Notes under the pieces: generated by a model
Database searches by the model: none
Told to the model about the DNA's origin: nothing
The model's input: the letters and a program-made list of their open reading frames with translations, nothing else
Made by a program: the position numbers and the translations under genes
In this document: piece by piece, positions 1-8,514 of the stretch
Layout: each line of letters begins with the position of its first letter
Numbering within the stretch: the first letter of the stretch is position 1
Assembly: GCA_018401615.1 (NCBI GenBank)
Contig: JAGYKN010000015.1
Span: forward strand, 1-35,537
Reading direction: 5' to 3'
Source: Burkholderiaceae bacterium
GTDB lineage: Bacteria > Pseudomonadota > Gammaproteobacteria > Burkholderiales > Burkholderiaceae_A
DNA: 35,537 nucleotides

Positions 1-115
1 CCAAAAACACCTGAGGGGCCTGCGGGATCTCCAGAGAGCAGTCACGCAGGTAAACCCGCTGCAGATTAAAGACAACAGCCTGATCGGGCTGGGGAGTGGC
101 TTGTGTGTCAGTCAT
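1..115 (-). CDS. secB: SecB protein-export chaperone, N-terminal fragment
   Basis: Only the first 38 codons are present; the gene runs off the left edge. The visible N-terminus contains FNLQRVYLRDCSLE and then IPQAPQVF, which matches the start of SecB (QRVYLKDLSLE-type). SecB is the cytosolic tetrameric chaperone that keeps preproteins unfolded and hands them to SecA. The ATG at 115-113 overlaps the end of grxC in an ATGACTGA arrangement (8 bases shared), so translation is probably coupled to grxC. The grxC-secB pair is common in Beta- and Gammaproteobacteria, which supports the call. Confidence 0.9.
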   Translation of the reverse strand, partial: MTDTQATPQPDQAVVFNLQRVYLRDCSLEIPQAPQVFL

Positions 116-386
116 GGGCACTTTCGTTGGAAGAGGCCAGCAGCCTCATGAGTTCCCCAGCCCGGTCTAGGGCGGCAAGGTCATCGAAGCCACCCACGTG
201 GGTCTCACCGATAAAAATTTGAGGCACCGTGCGACGGCCGGTCTTGGTCACCATGGCATCGCGTTCATGTGGGGCAAGATCAACTCGAATCTTTTCGATC
301 TGAAAGACCCCCCGGGCCAACAGGAGCCGCTCAGCCCGCTGACAAAACGGGCAGGCTGCCGTGGTGTACATCAAGACCGCTTTCAT
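108..386 (-). CDS. grxC: Glutaredoxin 3 (GrxC type)
   Basis: A 92-residue dithiol glutaredoxin that reduces protein disulfides and glutathione mixed disulfides in the cytosol. Visible: an N-terminal beta strand (KAVLMYTT), the CPFC active site at residues 12-15 (the family usually has CPYC), the cis-proline segment TVPQIFIG and the glutathione-binding GGFDDL. An open frame continues 15 codons upstream, but the ATG at 386 gives the family's normal length and forms an ATGA overlap with the rhodanese stop, so I chose it. It lies between a rhodanese and secB in a leftward operon. Confidence 0.93.
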   Translation of the reverse strand: MKAVLMYTTAACPFCQRAERLLLARGVFQIEKIRVDLAPHERDAMVTKTGRRTVPQIFIGETHVGGFDDLAALDRAGELMRLLASSNESAHD

Positions 387-823
387 GCCGTGAGCCCTTT
401 TGAGGACACCGGGAGTCCGGCCTGCTGCCACGCATCAAAGCCGCCCTCAAGGCTGTAGACCTCGCCAACGCCGGCCTTGCGAAGGCTTCGGCCAGCAGAG
501 GAACTGCGGCGACCACTGGCACAGACCAAGATCACCGGCCGTGGATCACCCTTGCCAGACTGGACATCTTTTTTAATGGATTCAATCTGGTCGGTCAGGG
601 TGGAGTTTGGAATTGATCGGGCCTGTGGGATCAACCCACGGCCTCTCTCGGTGGTCTCACGCAGGTCAATCAGAAGGGCGTCTCGCCCGTTGAGCAGTTG
701 GGTGGCCGCCAGGGTGTTGATCTCCTTGGCCACGGAATTCTTCATCACCAGGGGCCAAACCAATAGGCCCCCACTGACGAAGGCCGCCAAGACCAGAAAA
801 ATATTGTCGATGAAAAACTGCAA
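383..823 (-). CDS. Membrane-anchored rhodanese-like sulfurtransferase
   Basis: 146 residues. A hydrophobic N-terminal segment (about residues 5-26) is a likely membrane anchor, followed by a single rhodanese domain. The active-site loop is CASGRRS with the persulfide cysteine at C101, and the domain ends with the usual GGFDAWQQAGLPV signature. Rhodaneses of this kind carry sulfane sulfur or act as redox partners; the substrate is unknown. The start is TTG at 823: no ATG or GTG is available between it and an upstream in-frame TGA, and a GGGAGAAG Shine-Dalgarno lies just ahead. It is the first gene of the rhodanese-grxC-secB operon. Confidence 0.88.
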   Translation of the reverse strand: MQFFIDNIFLVLAAFVSGGLLVWPLVMKNSVAKEINTLAATQLLNGRDALLIDLRETTERGRGLIPQARSIPNSTLTDQIESIKKDVQSGKGDPRPVILVCASGRRSSSAGRSLRKAGVGEVYSLEGGFDAWQQAGLPVSSKGLTA

Positions 824-857
824 GAGTGCTTCTCCCTGCCGAAGTCGTCAGTCCGCG

Positions 858-863
858 ATTATA
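858..863 (-). promoter_or_regulatory. Minus-strand -10 box of the rhodanese-grxC-secB operon
   Basis: The minus strand reads TATAAT here, a perfect sigma70 -10 hexamer, about 35 bases before the TTG start of the rhodanese gene. The best -35 candidate, TTGAGG, sits with a short 15-base spacer, so the promoter is plausible but not ideal. The 83-base gap between the rhodanese and gpmA starts must also hold the rightward gpmA promoter, for which I see no clear hexamers. Confidence 0.45.
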
Positions 864-906
864 GAATGTTGCTGAACCCCTCAACCCCTTAAGAGAACCC
901 ACCACC

Positions 907-1677
907 ATGCCCCTGCCCCCCCCCGTCGTGCTGCTGCGGCATGGCCAGAGCCAATGGAACCTAGAGAACCGCTTCACAGGATGGGTCGACATCGACCTCA
1001 CAGAGGCCGGTCGGGAAGAGGCGCGCCAGGCGGGATTGCTCCTGAAAGAGCATGGGTTTGCCTTTGATCAGGCCTTTACCTCCGTGTTGAAGCGGGCAAT
1101 TCGAACCTGTTGGATCGCCCTTGATAGCCTCGACACCCTCTGGGTGCCGATGCACCATGACTGGAGACTCAACGAACGCCATTACGGGGCACTTGCGGGT
1201 CTGAACAAGGCAGAGACTGCCCAGCGCCACGGCGAAGAGCAGGTCCACATCTGGCGTCGCTCCTTTGACATTCGGCCCGAGGCCGCAGACCGACACCACC
1301 CAAGCTGGGAGGGCTTTGACCCCAGGTATAAAAACCTATCCCCCCAAGACATTCCCACCACGGAGTGCCTCGCAGACACCGTCAAACGAGTGCGCCTCTT
1401 CTGGGAGGAGCGAGTGGTGCCTGCCCTGACGGCTGGCGACCGAATGCTCATTTCGGCGCATGGGAATTCGCTTCGGGCACTCCTAAAGATGCTCGAGGGA
1501 CTGACGGATGATGAGGTCGTTGACTTGAATATTCCCACAGGCCAACCCATGGTGCTGACATTCAACGCTGGGCTGACGCTCGTTTCTCGTCGATACTTGT
1601 CAGAACCGTCGGTGATTGAGGCTGCCATGTCGGCGGTCGCCCACCCAGGTCCTTCATTGAAAGCTGCTCGCCCATGA
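907..1677 (+). CDS. gpmA: 2,3-bisphosphoglycerate-dependent phosphoglycerate mutase
   Basis: 256 residues, close to the usual 247-250. It interconverts 3- and 2-phosphoglycerate in glycolysis and gluconeogenesis. The catalytic phosphohistidine motif LLRHGQSQWN has H12, the second active-site histidine is in SAHGNSLR (H185), and the acid E90 is in LNERHYGAL. FTGWVDIDLTE is the family substrate loop. It starts divergently from the rhodanese operon. The Shine-Dalgarno is weak (AAGAGA). Its TGA overlaps the next ATG (ATGA), coupling it to ctpA. Confidence 0.96.
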   Translation: MPLPPPVVLLRHGQSQWNLENRFTGWVDIDLTEAGREEARQAGLLLKEHGFAFDQAFTSVLKRAIRTCWIALDSLDTLWVPMHHDWRLNERHYGALAGLNKAETAQRHGEEQVHIWRRSFDIRPEAADRHHPSWEGFDPRYKNLSPQDIPTTECLADTVKRVRLFWEERVVPALTAGDRMLISAHGNSLRALLKMLEGLTDDEVVDLNIPTGQPMVLTFNAGLTLVSRRYLSEPSVIEAAMSAVAHPGPSLKAARP

Positions 1678-3089
1678 CCACTTCAACACGCTCCCGAATC
1701 AAGATCGCCGGCTGGGTCGGCACTGGCCTGATCAGCGGCGTCCTTCTAAGCGTTGGCCTCTCAGCCCTGGCGCAGCGCGAGACTCGGCTCAGCCTGCCGA
1801 TCGATGAGCTGCGTCAATTTGCTGAGGTCTATGGGGCCGTGAAGTCGAATTACGTGGAGTCGGTGGAGGACAAGAAGCTCATCACAGAGGCCATCAGCGG
1901 CATGCTGACCGGGCTAGACCCTCACTCGGCCTATCTCGATGCCGAGGCTTTTAAGGAGCTTCAAGTCGGCACGCAGGGGGAGTTTGGTGGCCTGGGCATC
2001 GAGGTTGGGGTTGAAGACGGCTTTGTAAGGGTTGTCTCCCCTATCGAAGACACCCCGGCAGACCGGGCTGGGGTCATGGCCGGTGACCTCATCGTCAAGA
2101 TCAATGACAAGGCGACCAAGGGCATGAGCCTACAAGACGCGGTGAAGTTGATGCGCGGCAAGCCCAAGACCAGCATCGAACTGACCATCTCAAGAAAAGG
2201 CATGAATCAGCCCCTGGTGCTCACCATCGTTCGGGAGGTCATCCGGGTCCAGAGCGTCAAGTCGAACTGGGTCGAGCCGGGCTATGCCTTCATCCGCATC
2301 ACCCAGTTCCAAGAACACACTGTTGAGACGATGGTCACGCACCTCAACAAACTCCTAGCAACAAGCCAGTCCAACCCATCGCAGCCCGTCAAAGGCATTG
2401 TGCTCGACCTTCGCAACGACCCAGGTGGGCTCCTCCATGCGGCCGTTGGTGTGTCGGCCGCCTTTCTGCCCGGTGACATGGTGGTGGTCACCACAGACGG
2501 GCGGCTATCAGATGCCAAACGCAGCTTTCGATCCCGGGCCGAAGACTACCAGCGCGGCGGCAAGGATCCACTTGCGGGCCTCGACCCGCGCGCCAAGACG
2601 CTTCCCATGACCATCTTGGTCAACGCCGGTTCTGCGTCTGCCTCTGAAATCGTGGCCGGTGCCCTGCAGGATCATGGTCGTGCCAAGGTGATCGGCACCC
2701 AGACCTTTGGAAAGGGTTCGGTGCAGACCATCCTCCCACTGACCAGCAACACGGCCATCAAACTCACAACAGCGCGCTACCTCACGCCCAAGGGTCGCAT
2801 CATTCAGGCCAAGGGTATTCGCCCAGACTTCTGGGTAGAGGAGACCGCTGAGGGCGACATCTCCGATCGCTTCAGGCTGCGTGAGGCCGACCTCAACCGG
2901 CACCTTGACAATGCGCAGGACACGGAACAAAGCGCTGGTCCTCAGACCCGCACCCAGGGCAAGGAGCCGCCTGCCGATCGCAAACCACTGGTCTTTGGCT
3001 CGCCAGAAGACCATCAACTCAAGCAGGCCGTGGCGTTGCTCCAAGGCCAGGCTGTGGTGACCAACCCAGCGCCACCCGAACCCAAATAA
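1674..3089 (+). CDS. ctpA: C-terminal processing peptidase, S41 family (CtpA/Prc)
   Basis: 471 residues. An N-terminal signal or anchor (about residues 10-33) sends it to the periplasm. Then come the S41 N-domain, a PDZ domain (about 100-185, with GGLGIEV and AGVMAGDLIVKIND) and the protease core. The catalytic serine lies in NAGSASASEI (residues 317-326) and the general-base lysine in TFGKGSVQ (K347). The core ends with GIRPDFWVEE, followed by a charged, probably disordered tail. Such proteases trim envelope and penicillin-binding proteins. It follows gpmA with an ATGA overlap, as in many Burkholderiales. Confidence 0.95.
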   Translation: MTTSTRSRIKIAGWVGTGLISGVLLSVGLSALAQRETRLSLPIDELRQFAEVYGAVKSNYVESVEDKKLITEAISGMLTGLDPHSAYLDAEAFKELQVGTQGEFGGLGIEVGVEDGFVRVVSPIEDTPADRAGVMAGDLIVKINDKATKGMSLQDAVKLMRGKPKTSIELTISRKGMNQPLVLTIVREVIRVQSVKSNWVEPGYAFIRITQFQEHTVETMVTHLNKLLATSQSNPSQPVKGIVLDLRNDPGGLLHAAVGVSAAFLPGDMVVVTTDGRLSDAKRSFRSRAEDYQRGGKDPLAGLDPRAKTLPMTILVNAGSASASEIVAGALQDHGRAKVIGTQTFGKGSVQTILPLTSNTAIKLTTARYLTPKGRIIQAKGIRPDFWVEETAEGDISDRFRLREADLNRHLDNAQDTEQSAGPQTRTQGKEPPADRKPLVFGSPEDHQLKQAVALLQGQAVVTNPAPPEPK

Positions 3090-3100
3090 AGGCCCCGCCC

Positions 3101-3856
3101 ATGGCCCAGTCGGGGCAGATCGACGAAGAGCGCCTCTTTAGCCGGCAGGTGCTCCTAGCAGATGTAGACGACACCTCGATGGCTCGGCTTCGGGCAGCGG
3201 AAGTCCTGGTGGTGGGGGCGGGGGGATTGGGCTGCCCGGTGGCCCTCTACCTCGCCTGTGGTGGGGTGGGTCGGCTGCGCTGGGCAGATGGCGACACCGT
3301 CGATCTCTCCAACCTGCCCAGGCAAATTCTATTTGGCCCGCAATCCGTGGGCGAGCCAAAGGTCCTGGCCGGGCGGGCCGCCCTCTCGGCGCTTGCACCC
3401 CTGTGCGAGGTCATTGCCGAGGCGCAACACGCCACACCACAGAACCTCCCCCTCTGGATTGAGCAGGCGCAGGTCGTCGTGGACTGCACGGATCAATTCG
3501 AGACTCGACACCTCATCAATCGACTCTGCGTTGCAGCGAGAAAACCATTGGTCATCGCATCCGTGATCCAGTGGTCTGGGCAGTTGCTGGTGGTTGACCC
3601 ACGAGAGGCAAGCTCAGGCTGCTATGCATGCCTCTTTGACCCCGACCTAGGGGGGACCGACGCTGCATGCGGGGCCTTCGGCGTGTTCTCAACGGCTGCC
3701 GGCCTCATGGGGCTCATGCAGGCCCATGAGGCCCTCAGGCTCCTCATGGGCCTGCCCGTAGAGGCGGGCGAACTTCGACTCTTTGATGCCAAGCGTCTGC
3801 AGACAGATCGGGTGACGATCGCAAAAGATCCCGCCTGCAGAGTCTGTTCAGGCTGA
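3101..3856 (+). CDS. moeB: ThiF/MoeB/HesA-family adenylyltransferase (E1-like)
   Basis: 251 residues. This family adenylates the C-terminal glycine of the sulfur carriers MoaD or ThiS to activate sulfur transfer for molybdopterin or thiazole synthesis. Visible: the nucleotide-binding GAGGLG (residues 39-44), the DTVDLSNLPRQ loop (65-75), the substrate segment VVDCTDQFETR, and a zinc site from two CxxC pairs (C174/C177 and C246/C249). C190 in AACGAFGV is in the position of the E1-like cysteine. MoaD or ThiS partner genes are not in the window, so moeB versus thiF cannot be settled. It sits 11 bases after ctpA and converges tail-to-tail with slmA. Confidence 0.88.
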   Translation: MAQSGQIDEERLFSRQVLLADVDDTSMARLRAAEVLVVGAGGLGCPVALYLACGGVGRLRWADGDTVDLSNLPRQILFGPQSVGEPKVLAGRAALSALAPLCEVIAEAQHATPQNLPLWIEQAQVVVDCTDQFETRHLINRLCVAARKPLVIASVIQWSGQLLVVDPREASSGCYACLFDPDLGGTDAACGAFGVFSTAAGLMGLMQAHEALRLLMGLPVEAGELRLFDAKRLQTDRVTIAKDPACRVCSG

Positions 3857-3857
3857 G

Positions 3858-4457
3858 TTAAAAAAGTCGAGAGAGAACCTCGGCTGCGTGTTCGGTGGGG
3901 CGCTGCCGAAACCCGGTCTTTGCAAAGCGCAGCCATCGACCCATCACAAAGCAGAGTGCCAGACTCGCCTGGCTGGCGGGCTCGCCGGCGCCATCTTCGA
4001 TTGCCCCGAGCTTGAGCGTCTGGCGCAGCGACGCCTCGATGCGGTCGATGATCTGATTGACCCGTTGTTGCAACCTCGCATGCTCAAAGACGATCGCCTC
4101 ACCAATCAGCAGGCGGGTCATGCCCGGGTTCTTCTCAGCAAAGCCCAGCAGCATCGTCACGGTTGCGCGGGCCTTTTCTGTGGGTGTCTGCGCTGAGGAA
4201 TCGATCTGATTGATCAATCCAAAGATCGTCTGCTCAATGAATTCAAGAAGCCCCTCATACATCTGGGCCTTGCTTGCGAAGTGTCGGTAGAGGGCGGCCT
4301 CAGAGACTTGAAGCCGCGCTGCCAGGGCCGCCGTCGTGACACGCTCGGCCTCGCCCTCCTCGAGCATGGAGGCAATCGCCTGCAGAATCTGTAGCCGCCG
4401 TTCACCCGGTTTGGGTCGCTTGCGGGGGGTCTCTGCTGAGTCTTGGGCTTCAGTCAT
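3858..4457 (-). CDS. slmA: SlmA, TetR-family nucleoid occlusion factor
   Basis: 199 residues. SlmA binds specific sites on the nucleoid and blocks FtsZ ring formation over unsegregated DNA. The N-terminal helix-turn-helix (VTTAALAARLQVSEAALYRHFASK, about residues 40-63) is very close to the SlmA consensus, as are YEGLLEFIEQTIF and LLGFAEKNPGMTRLL. The open frame extends further upstream, but the ATG at 4457 has an AGGAGA Shine-Dalgarno and gives the family length. It overlaps the HAD gene stop by 8 bases (ATGACTGA). It is the last gene of the argB-HAD-slmA run. A related TetR regulator is possible but less likely. Confidence 0.9.
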   Translation of the reverse strand: MTEAQDSAETPRKRPKPGERRLQILQAIASMLEEGEAERVTTAALAARLQVSEAALYRHFASKAQMYEGLLEFIEQTIFGLINQIDSSAQTPTEKARATVTMLLGFAEKNPGMTRLLIGEAIVFEHARLQQRVNQIIDRIEASLRQTLKLGAIEDGAGEPASQASLALCFVMGRWLRFAKTGFRQRPTEHAAEVLSRLF

Positions 4458-5217
4458 GGGCTCTCCTGCCAACGCTGCCTGAGAGTCGAGCAAGCGCTGA
4501 GAGGCAGTGTACTTGATGACGGGTGCAGGCCAAGCGCTGAGCACTGGGCGGTCGGCCGATGTCCCACCCCCGACGACGTTGGGCGGCAGACGCCCAGACC
4601 CGCGCTGTTCGCAGGCCCGCGCGATGGGCACCCTGGAGGTTGTCTGAGTTGTCGTCGACCAAGATCACATCTGCTGGGGCTCGATCAGCCAGCCGCAGCA
4701 GGGCCCTCCAGAGCCAGGCCGAGGGCTTGGGGCGAAGGCGCCCCATGGCCTGCATGTCCTCAATGCAGATGACCCTCTCGAACTGTCGGTCCAGCCCAAG
4801 AAACTGTAAGACCCGCCAGGCGTATTGACGGGGTGCATTGGTCAACAGCCAATGCCGCCCCCTGAGGCGACGCATCCGCAGGGACTGGCCTCGAATGGGC
4901 AAGAGGTAGTCAAGGAGGTCGTGATGAGGATGCGTCTGGTCGAGGAAATCCGCAGCATCTTGGCCGTCATGGATGACCAGTCCCAGAAGGGTCGCACCAT
5001 ACCGCCGCCAGTATCGTTCGCGCAGGCTGCCGGCCTGTTCCCGAGACAGGCCCAGGCGATCCATGATGTAGACCGTCATGCGTCGATTGATTTCGGCCAT
5101 GAGCCGGTGACTGGCATCGTGGAGGGTGTTGTCGAGGTCCATCAGCCAGACTGGGCCGCCACCACCATCGCGCCCCTTGCGCAGCCGCACTCGGCCCAGC
5201 CCATGGCGCAGCGCCAC
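4450..5217 (-). CDS. HAD-superfamily pyrimidine 5'-nucleotidase-like phosphatase
   Basis: About 255 residues. HAD motif I is LMDLDNTLHDA (nucleophile D27, acid D29), motif II LLTNAP, motif III the lysine in RPKPSAW, and motif IV VILVDDNSDN. DNTL(Y/H) followed by a helical cap matches the pyrimidine 5'-nucleotidase group, which dephosphorylates UMP, CMP or modified nucleotides; the true substrate is unknown. I start it at GTG 5217, two bases after the argB stop; a later internal start is possible since motif I only begins near residue 25. The arginine-rich C-terminus beyond about residue 220 looks unconserved. The argB-HAD-slmA order is common in Burkholderiales. Confidence 0.85.
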   Translation of the reverse strand: MALRHGLGRVRLRKGRDGGGGPVWLMDLDNTLHDASHRLMAEINRRMTVYIMDRLGLSREQAGSLRERYWRRYGATLLGLVIHDGQDAADFLDQTHPHHDLLDYLLPIRGQSLRMRRLRGRHWLLTNAPRQYAWRVLQFLGLDRQFERVICIEDMQAMGRLRPKPSAWLWRALLRLADRAPADVILVDDNSDNLQGAHRAGLRTARVWASAAQRRRGWDIGRPPSAQRLACTRHQVHCLSALARLSGSVGRRAHD

Positions 5218-5218
5218 G

Positions 5219-6124
<906 letters not shown>

Positions 6125-6553
6125 TTAATCGCCAAACTGTTTTTGCCGCAGTTCCCGACGCTGCTGAGCCTCAATGGAGAGGTTGGCAGTGGGCCGTGCG
6201 AGCAGGCGTTGAAGCCCAATGGGCTCGCCCGTCTCGTCGCAGTAGCCGTATTCACCAGAATCTATGCTCGAGAGAGCCTGCTGGACCTTCTTGATGAGCT
6301 TTCGCTCCCGATCTCGAGTCCGCAACTCCAGGGCATGCTCCTCTTCTATGGTGGCCCGGTCCGCTGGGTCTGGGACCAACACATTTTCCCGCAGGTGCTC
6401 CGTGGTCTCCCCAGCATTTGCCCGCAACTCGGCCTCGAGGGCCACGAGTCGACGGCGAAAAAAATCCAGCTGTGCAGCACTCATGTACTGGCTCTCTGGC
6501 TGGGCGAGGAGCTGCTCTTCTGTCTCAATCATCTTTGATGCTGCCTGTTTCAT
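6125..6553 (-). CDS. dksA: DksA-type RNA polymerase-binding regulator with a degenerate zinc finger
   Basis: 142 residues. DksA enters the secondary channel of RNA polymerase and, with ppGpp, tunes rRNA and amino-acid promoters. The coiled-coil tip DPADRAT keeps both acidic residues and the alanine of E. coli DPVDRAA. LELRTRDRERKLIKK and IGLQRLLARPTA are typical. The C4 zinc finger is almost gone: of four expected cysteines only the one in YCDETG remains; the others are T, S and A. Single-cysteine forms are known and work without zinc. The start is ATG 6553 with a GAAGG Shine-Dalgarno rather than the upstream GTG codons. It directly follows the COG0523 GTPase gene. Confidence 0.9.
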   Translation of the reverse strand: MKQAASKMIETEEQLLAQPESQYMSAAQLDFFRRRLVALEAELRANAGETTEHLRENVLVPDPADRATIEEEHALELRTRDRERKLIKKVQQALSSIDSGEYGYCDETGEPIGLQRLLARPTANLSIEAQQRRELRQKQFGD

Positions 6554-6571
6554 GACCACCACCTTCTCTCT

Positions 6572-7546
6572 TCAGACCGGCGCCAGACATTGACGCAGGC
6601 CCTTCTCGATTGTATCCCTCGGCAGCCGGCGGCCAATGAAGACAATCCTGCTCTGGCGCACCTCATCGGCCCGCCATGGCCGACCCTTGTCGCCGCCCAT
6701 GAGCATGTGGACTCCCTGAAAGACCATCTGATGCTCGTTGTCTTTCATCCAGAGGAGGCCCTTGTAGCGAAGGAGCTGGGGGCCGTAGGCCTGAGAGACC
6801 GCGGACATAAAGCCTTCAAAACGGTCATTGTGAAAGGGCTGATCGGCCTTAAAGACAAAGGAACTGACCTCGTCTGCATGGTGATGATGGGCCTCGGTGT
6901 CGAGAAAGTTTGGGTCGATCTCCAGGGCTGCATTCAGATGAAATCCACCAATGTCGAGCAGGCTCTCGATGGGGGCCTCTCCAAAATGCACCAGTGCCTG
7001 CGGGGCCCTTGGATTCATCCTGAGCAGCCTTGCCTGAAGGCTCTCGAGGACATCCTGCGAGACGAGGTCGGACTTCGAAATAAGAAGGCGATCGGCAAAG
7101 CCAACCTGAGACTGAGCCTCTGAGTTCTCATCGAGCTGCCCCAGCCCATGCTGGGCATCGACCACTGTGATGACCGCATCGAGCAGGTAGCGATCGGCGA
7201 CGAGGTCATCGACAAAGAAGGTCTGCGCAACCGGCCCAGGCTCAGCCAGGCCGGTGGTCTCAATCACCACGCGATCAAATGCGATCTCGCCCGACTCTCG
7301 CCTCTCAAAGAGGCGCCCGAGCATGTCCACCAGGTCACCCCGAACGGTGCAACAGAGGCAGCCGTTGTTCATCTCCACGATCCGCTCCTGCCGGTCCTCA
7401 AAGAGCAGTTCGTTGTCGATGCTCTCGGCCCCAAACTCGTTCTCAATGACAGCGATGCGCTGGCCGTGTTGGTCCCGCAGGATGCGTTTGAGAAGGGTTG
7501 TCTTTCCCGCGCCTAGAAAACCCGTGAGGATGGTGACAGGAATCAT
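6572..7546 (-). CDS. COG0523 (CobW/ZNG1-like) GTPase, putative zinc metallochaperone
   Basis: 324 residues. The GTPase P-loop GFLGAGKT is at residues 9-16, the family metal motif GCLCC has C63, C65 and C66, and ISKSD replaces NKxD for guanine recognition. A histidine run (EAHHHHADEV) precedes the C-terminal CobW_C domain. COG0523 proteins deliver metal, often zinc, to client enzymes. The open frame extends far upstream through xerC, but family members begin at MIPVTILTG. ATG 7546 is four bases after the xerC stop; ATG 7561 (MQNNH...) is an alternative that overlaps xerC. The next gene is the cysteine-poor dksA. Confidence 0.93.
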   Translation of the reverse strand: MIPVTILTGFLGAGKTTLLKRILRDQHGQRIAVIENEFGAESIDNELLFEDRQERIVEMNNGCLCCTVRGDLVDMLGRLFERRESGEIAFDRVVIETTGLAEPGPVAQTFFVDDLVADRYLLDAVITVVDAQHGLGQLDENSEAQSQVGFADRLLISKSDLVSQDVLESLQARLLRMNPRAPQALVHFGEAPIESLLDIGGFHLNAALEIDPNFLDTEAHHHHADEVSSFVFKADQPFHNDRFEGFMSAVSQAYGPQLLRYKGLLWMKDNEHQMVFQGVHMLMGGDKGRPWRADEVRQSRIVFIGRRLPRDTIEKGLRQCLAPV

Positions 7547-7550
7547 GTGA

Positions 7551-8510
7551 TTATTTTGCATCCTTGTGAACCCGTTTTGCGCGGGGGTGGGCAGCATCAT
7601 AGACGACTGCAAGCCTCTGAAAATCGAGGTGTGTGTAGACCTGGGTGGTGGCAATCTGTGCGTGGCCGAGCAGTTCCTGTACGGCCCGAAGGTCGCCACT
7701 CGACTGCAGGAGATGGCTTGCAAAGGAATGACGCAGCATATGCGGGTGGACGGACTGGCCCAACCCCGACTGGCGAGACCTGGCTTGAAAGGCCCTCTCC
7801 ACGCTCCTTCCCGAGAGCCTTTGCCCGAGTCTGTTGATGAAGACTGGCTCAGAAAGACCGTTGAGCTGCCGGGCCCGGGCCGGTTCAAACCGCGTTGTTC
7901 GAATCGAGAGCCAGGTCTTGAGGGCATCGACTGCAGGGATGCCAATTGGCAAGGCCCTGGTCTTGCGGCCCTTGCCAACCACGGTCACTGCCCGCTCTTG
8001 CAGGTCGATCCAGCCATGGTGAGGGTCTGCTGAGGGGCCAAGGTTCAGGCCCACCAGCTCCGAGAGCCGCAGGCCGGCGGAATAGGTCAGCTCGACGAGC
8101 GCTTGATTTCGAGCGGCCTGCCACTGTCCAAATGGGGTCCCATCGGCCTGCGTTGTCTCTCCAACCACAAAGGCACAGGCGGCGTCCACCGAGAGGGCTT
8201 TGGGCAGCAGACGTTCGGCCTTGGGCGGCCTCAGTGAGGCGGCAGGGTTTTGAGCGATGACTCGCTGAGAGACAAGCCAGGCGAAATAGCCCCGCCATGC
8301 AGCCAATCGACGCCTCAGGGAGCGGGCCGAGAGGCCCGCCTCAGACATTCGGGCCAAGACTGGGCGAAGGCTCTGAGGCGTCTGAGACGCCAGGGCCCGA
8401 TCAGGACAGGCCTCCACCAGGGATTGGAGGTCTCGCCGGTAGGCATCGAGCGTCTCGGGCGAGTAATGCTGCAGGGCCAGCTGGGCAAGATACGCCTGCG
8501 GGCCACTCAT
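7551..8510 (-). CDS. xerC: Tyrosine recombinase XerC
   Basis: 319 residues. XerC with XerD resolves chromosome dimers at dif. The N-terminal SAM-like DNA-binding domain covers about residues 1-90. The catalytic domain keeps all six expected residues: R148 (SAGLRLSEL), K180 (VVGKGRKTR), H257 and R260 (HPHMLRHSF), H283 (LGHAQI) and the nucleophile Y292 (TTQVYTHLD). It lies downstream of DUF484 with a 4-base gap. The dapF-DUF484-xerC order is conserved in proteobacteria and favours chromosomal XerC over a mobile integrase. Confidence 0.95.
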   Translation of the reverse strand: MSGPQAYLAQLALQHYSPETLDAYRRDLQSLVEACPDRALASQTPQSLRPVLARMSEAGLSARSLRRRLAAWRGYFAWLVSQRVIAQNPAASLRPPKAERLLPKALSVDAACAFVVGETTQADGTPFGQWQAARNQALVELTYSAGLRLSELVGLNLGPSADPHHGWIDLQERAVTVVGKGRKTRALPIGIPAVDALKTWLSIRTTRFEPARARQLNGLSEPVFINRLGQRLSGRSVERAFQARSRQSGLGQSVHPHMLRHSFASHLLQSSGDLRAVQELLGHAQIATTQVYTHLDFQRLAVVYDAAHPRAKRVHKDAK

Positions 8511-8514
8511 TGGC

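Noticed and set aside
2508-3044. Long antisense ORFs, such as the 178-codon frame opposite ctpA
   Set aside because: They are expected in GC-rich coding DNA; they show no recognisable domains and lie opposite strongly conserved genes.
3857-3890. Intrinsic terminator for slmA (minus-strand T-run after CGAG/CTCG)
   Set aside because: The stem is only 4 bp and lies within the last slmA codons; too weak to call.
7890-7915. tRNA-like T-arm string GTTCGAATCGA
   Set aside because: It is inside xerC coding sequence with no cloverleaf around it.
7547-7978. Long N-terminal extension of the COG0523 GTPase
   Set aside because: The extension lies over xerC in another frame, lacks homology features, and the family starts right before the P-loop.
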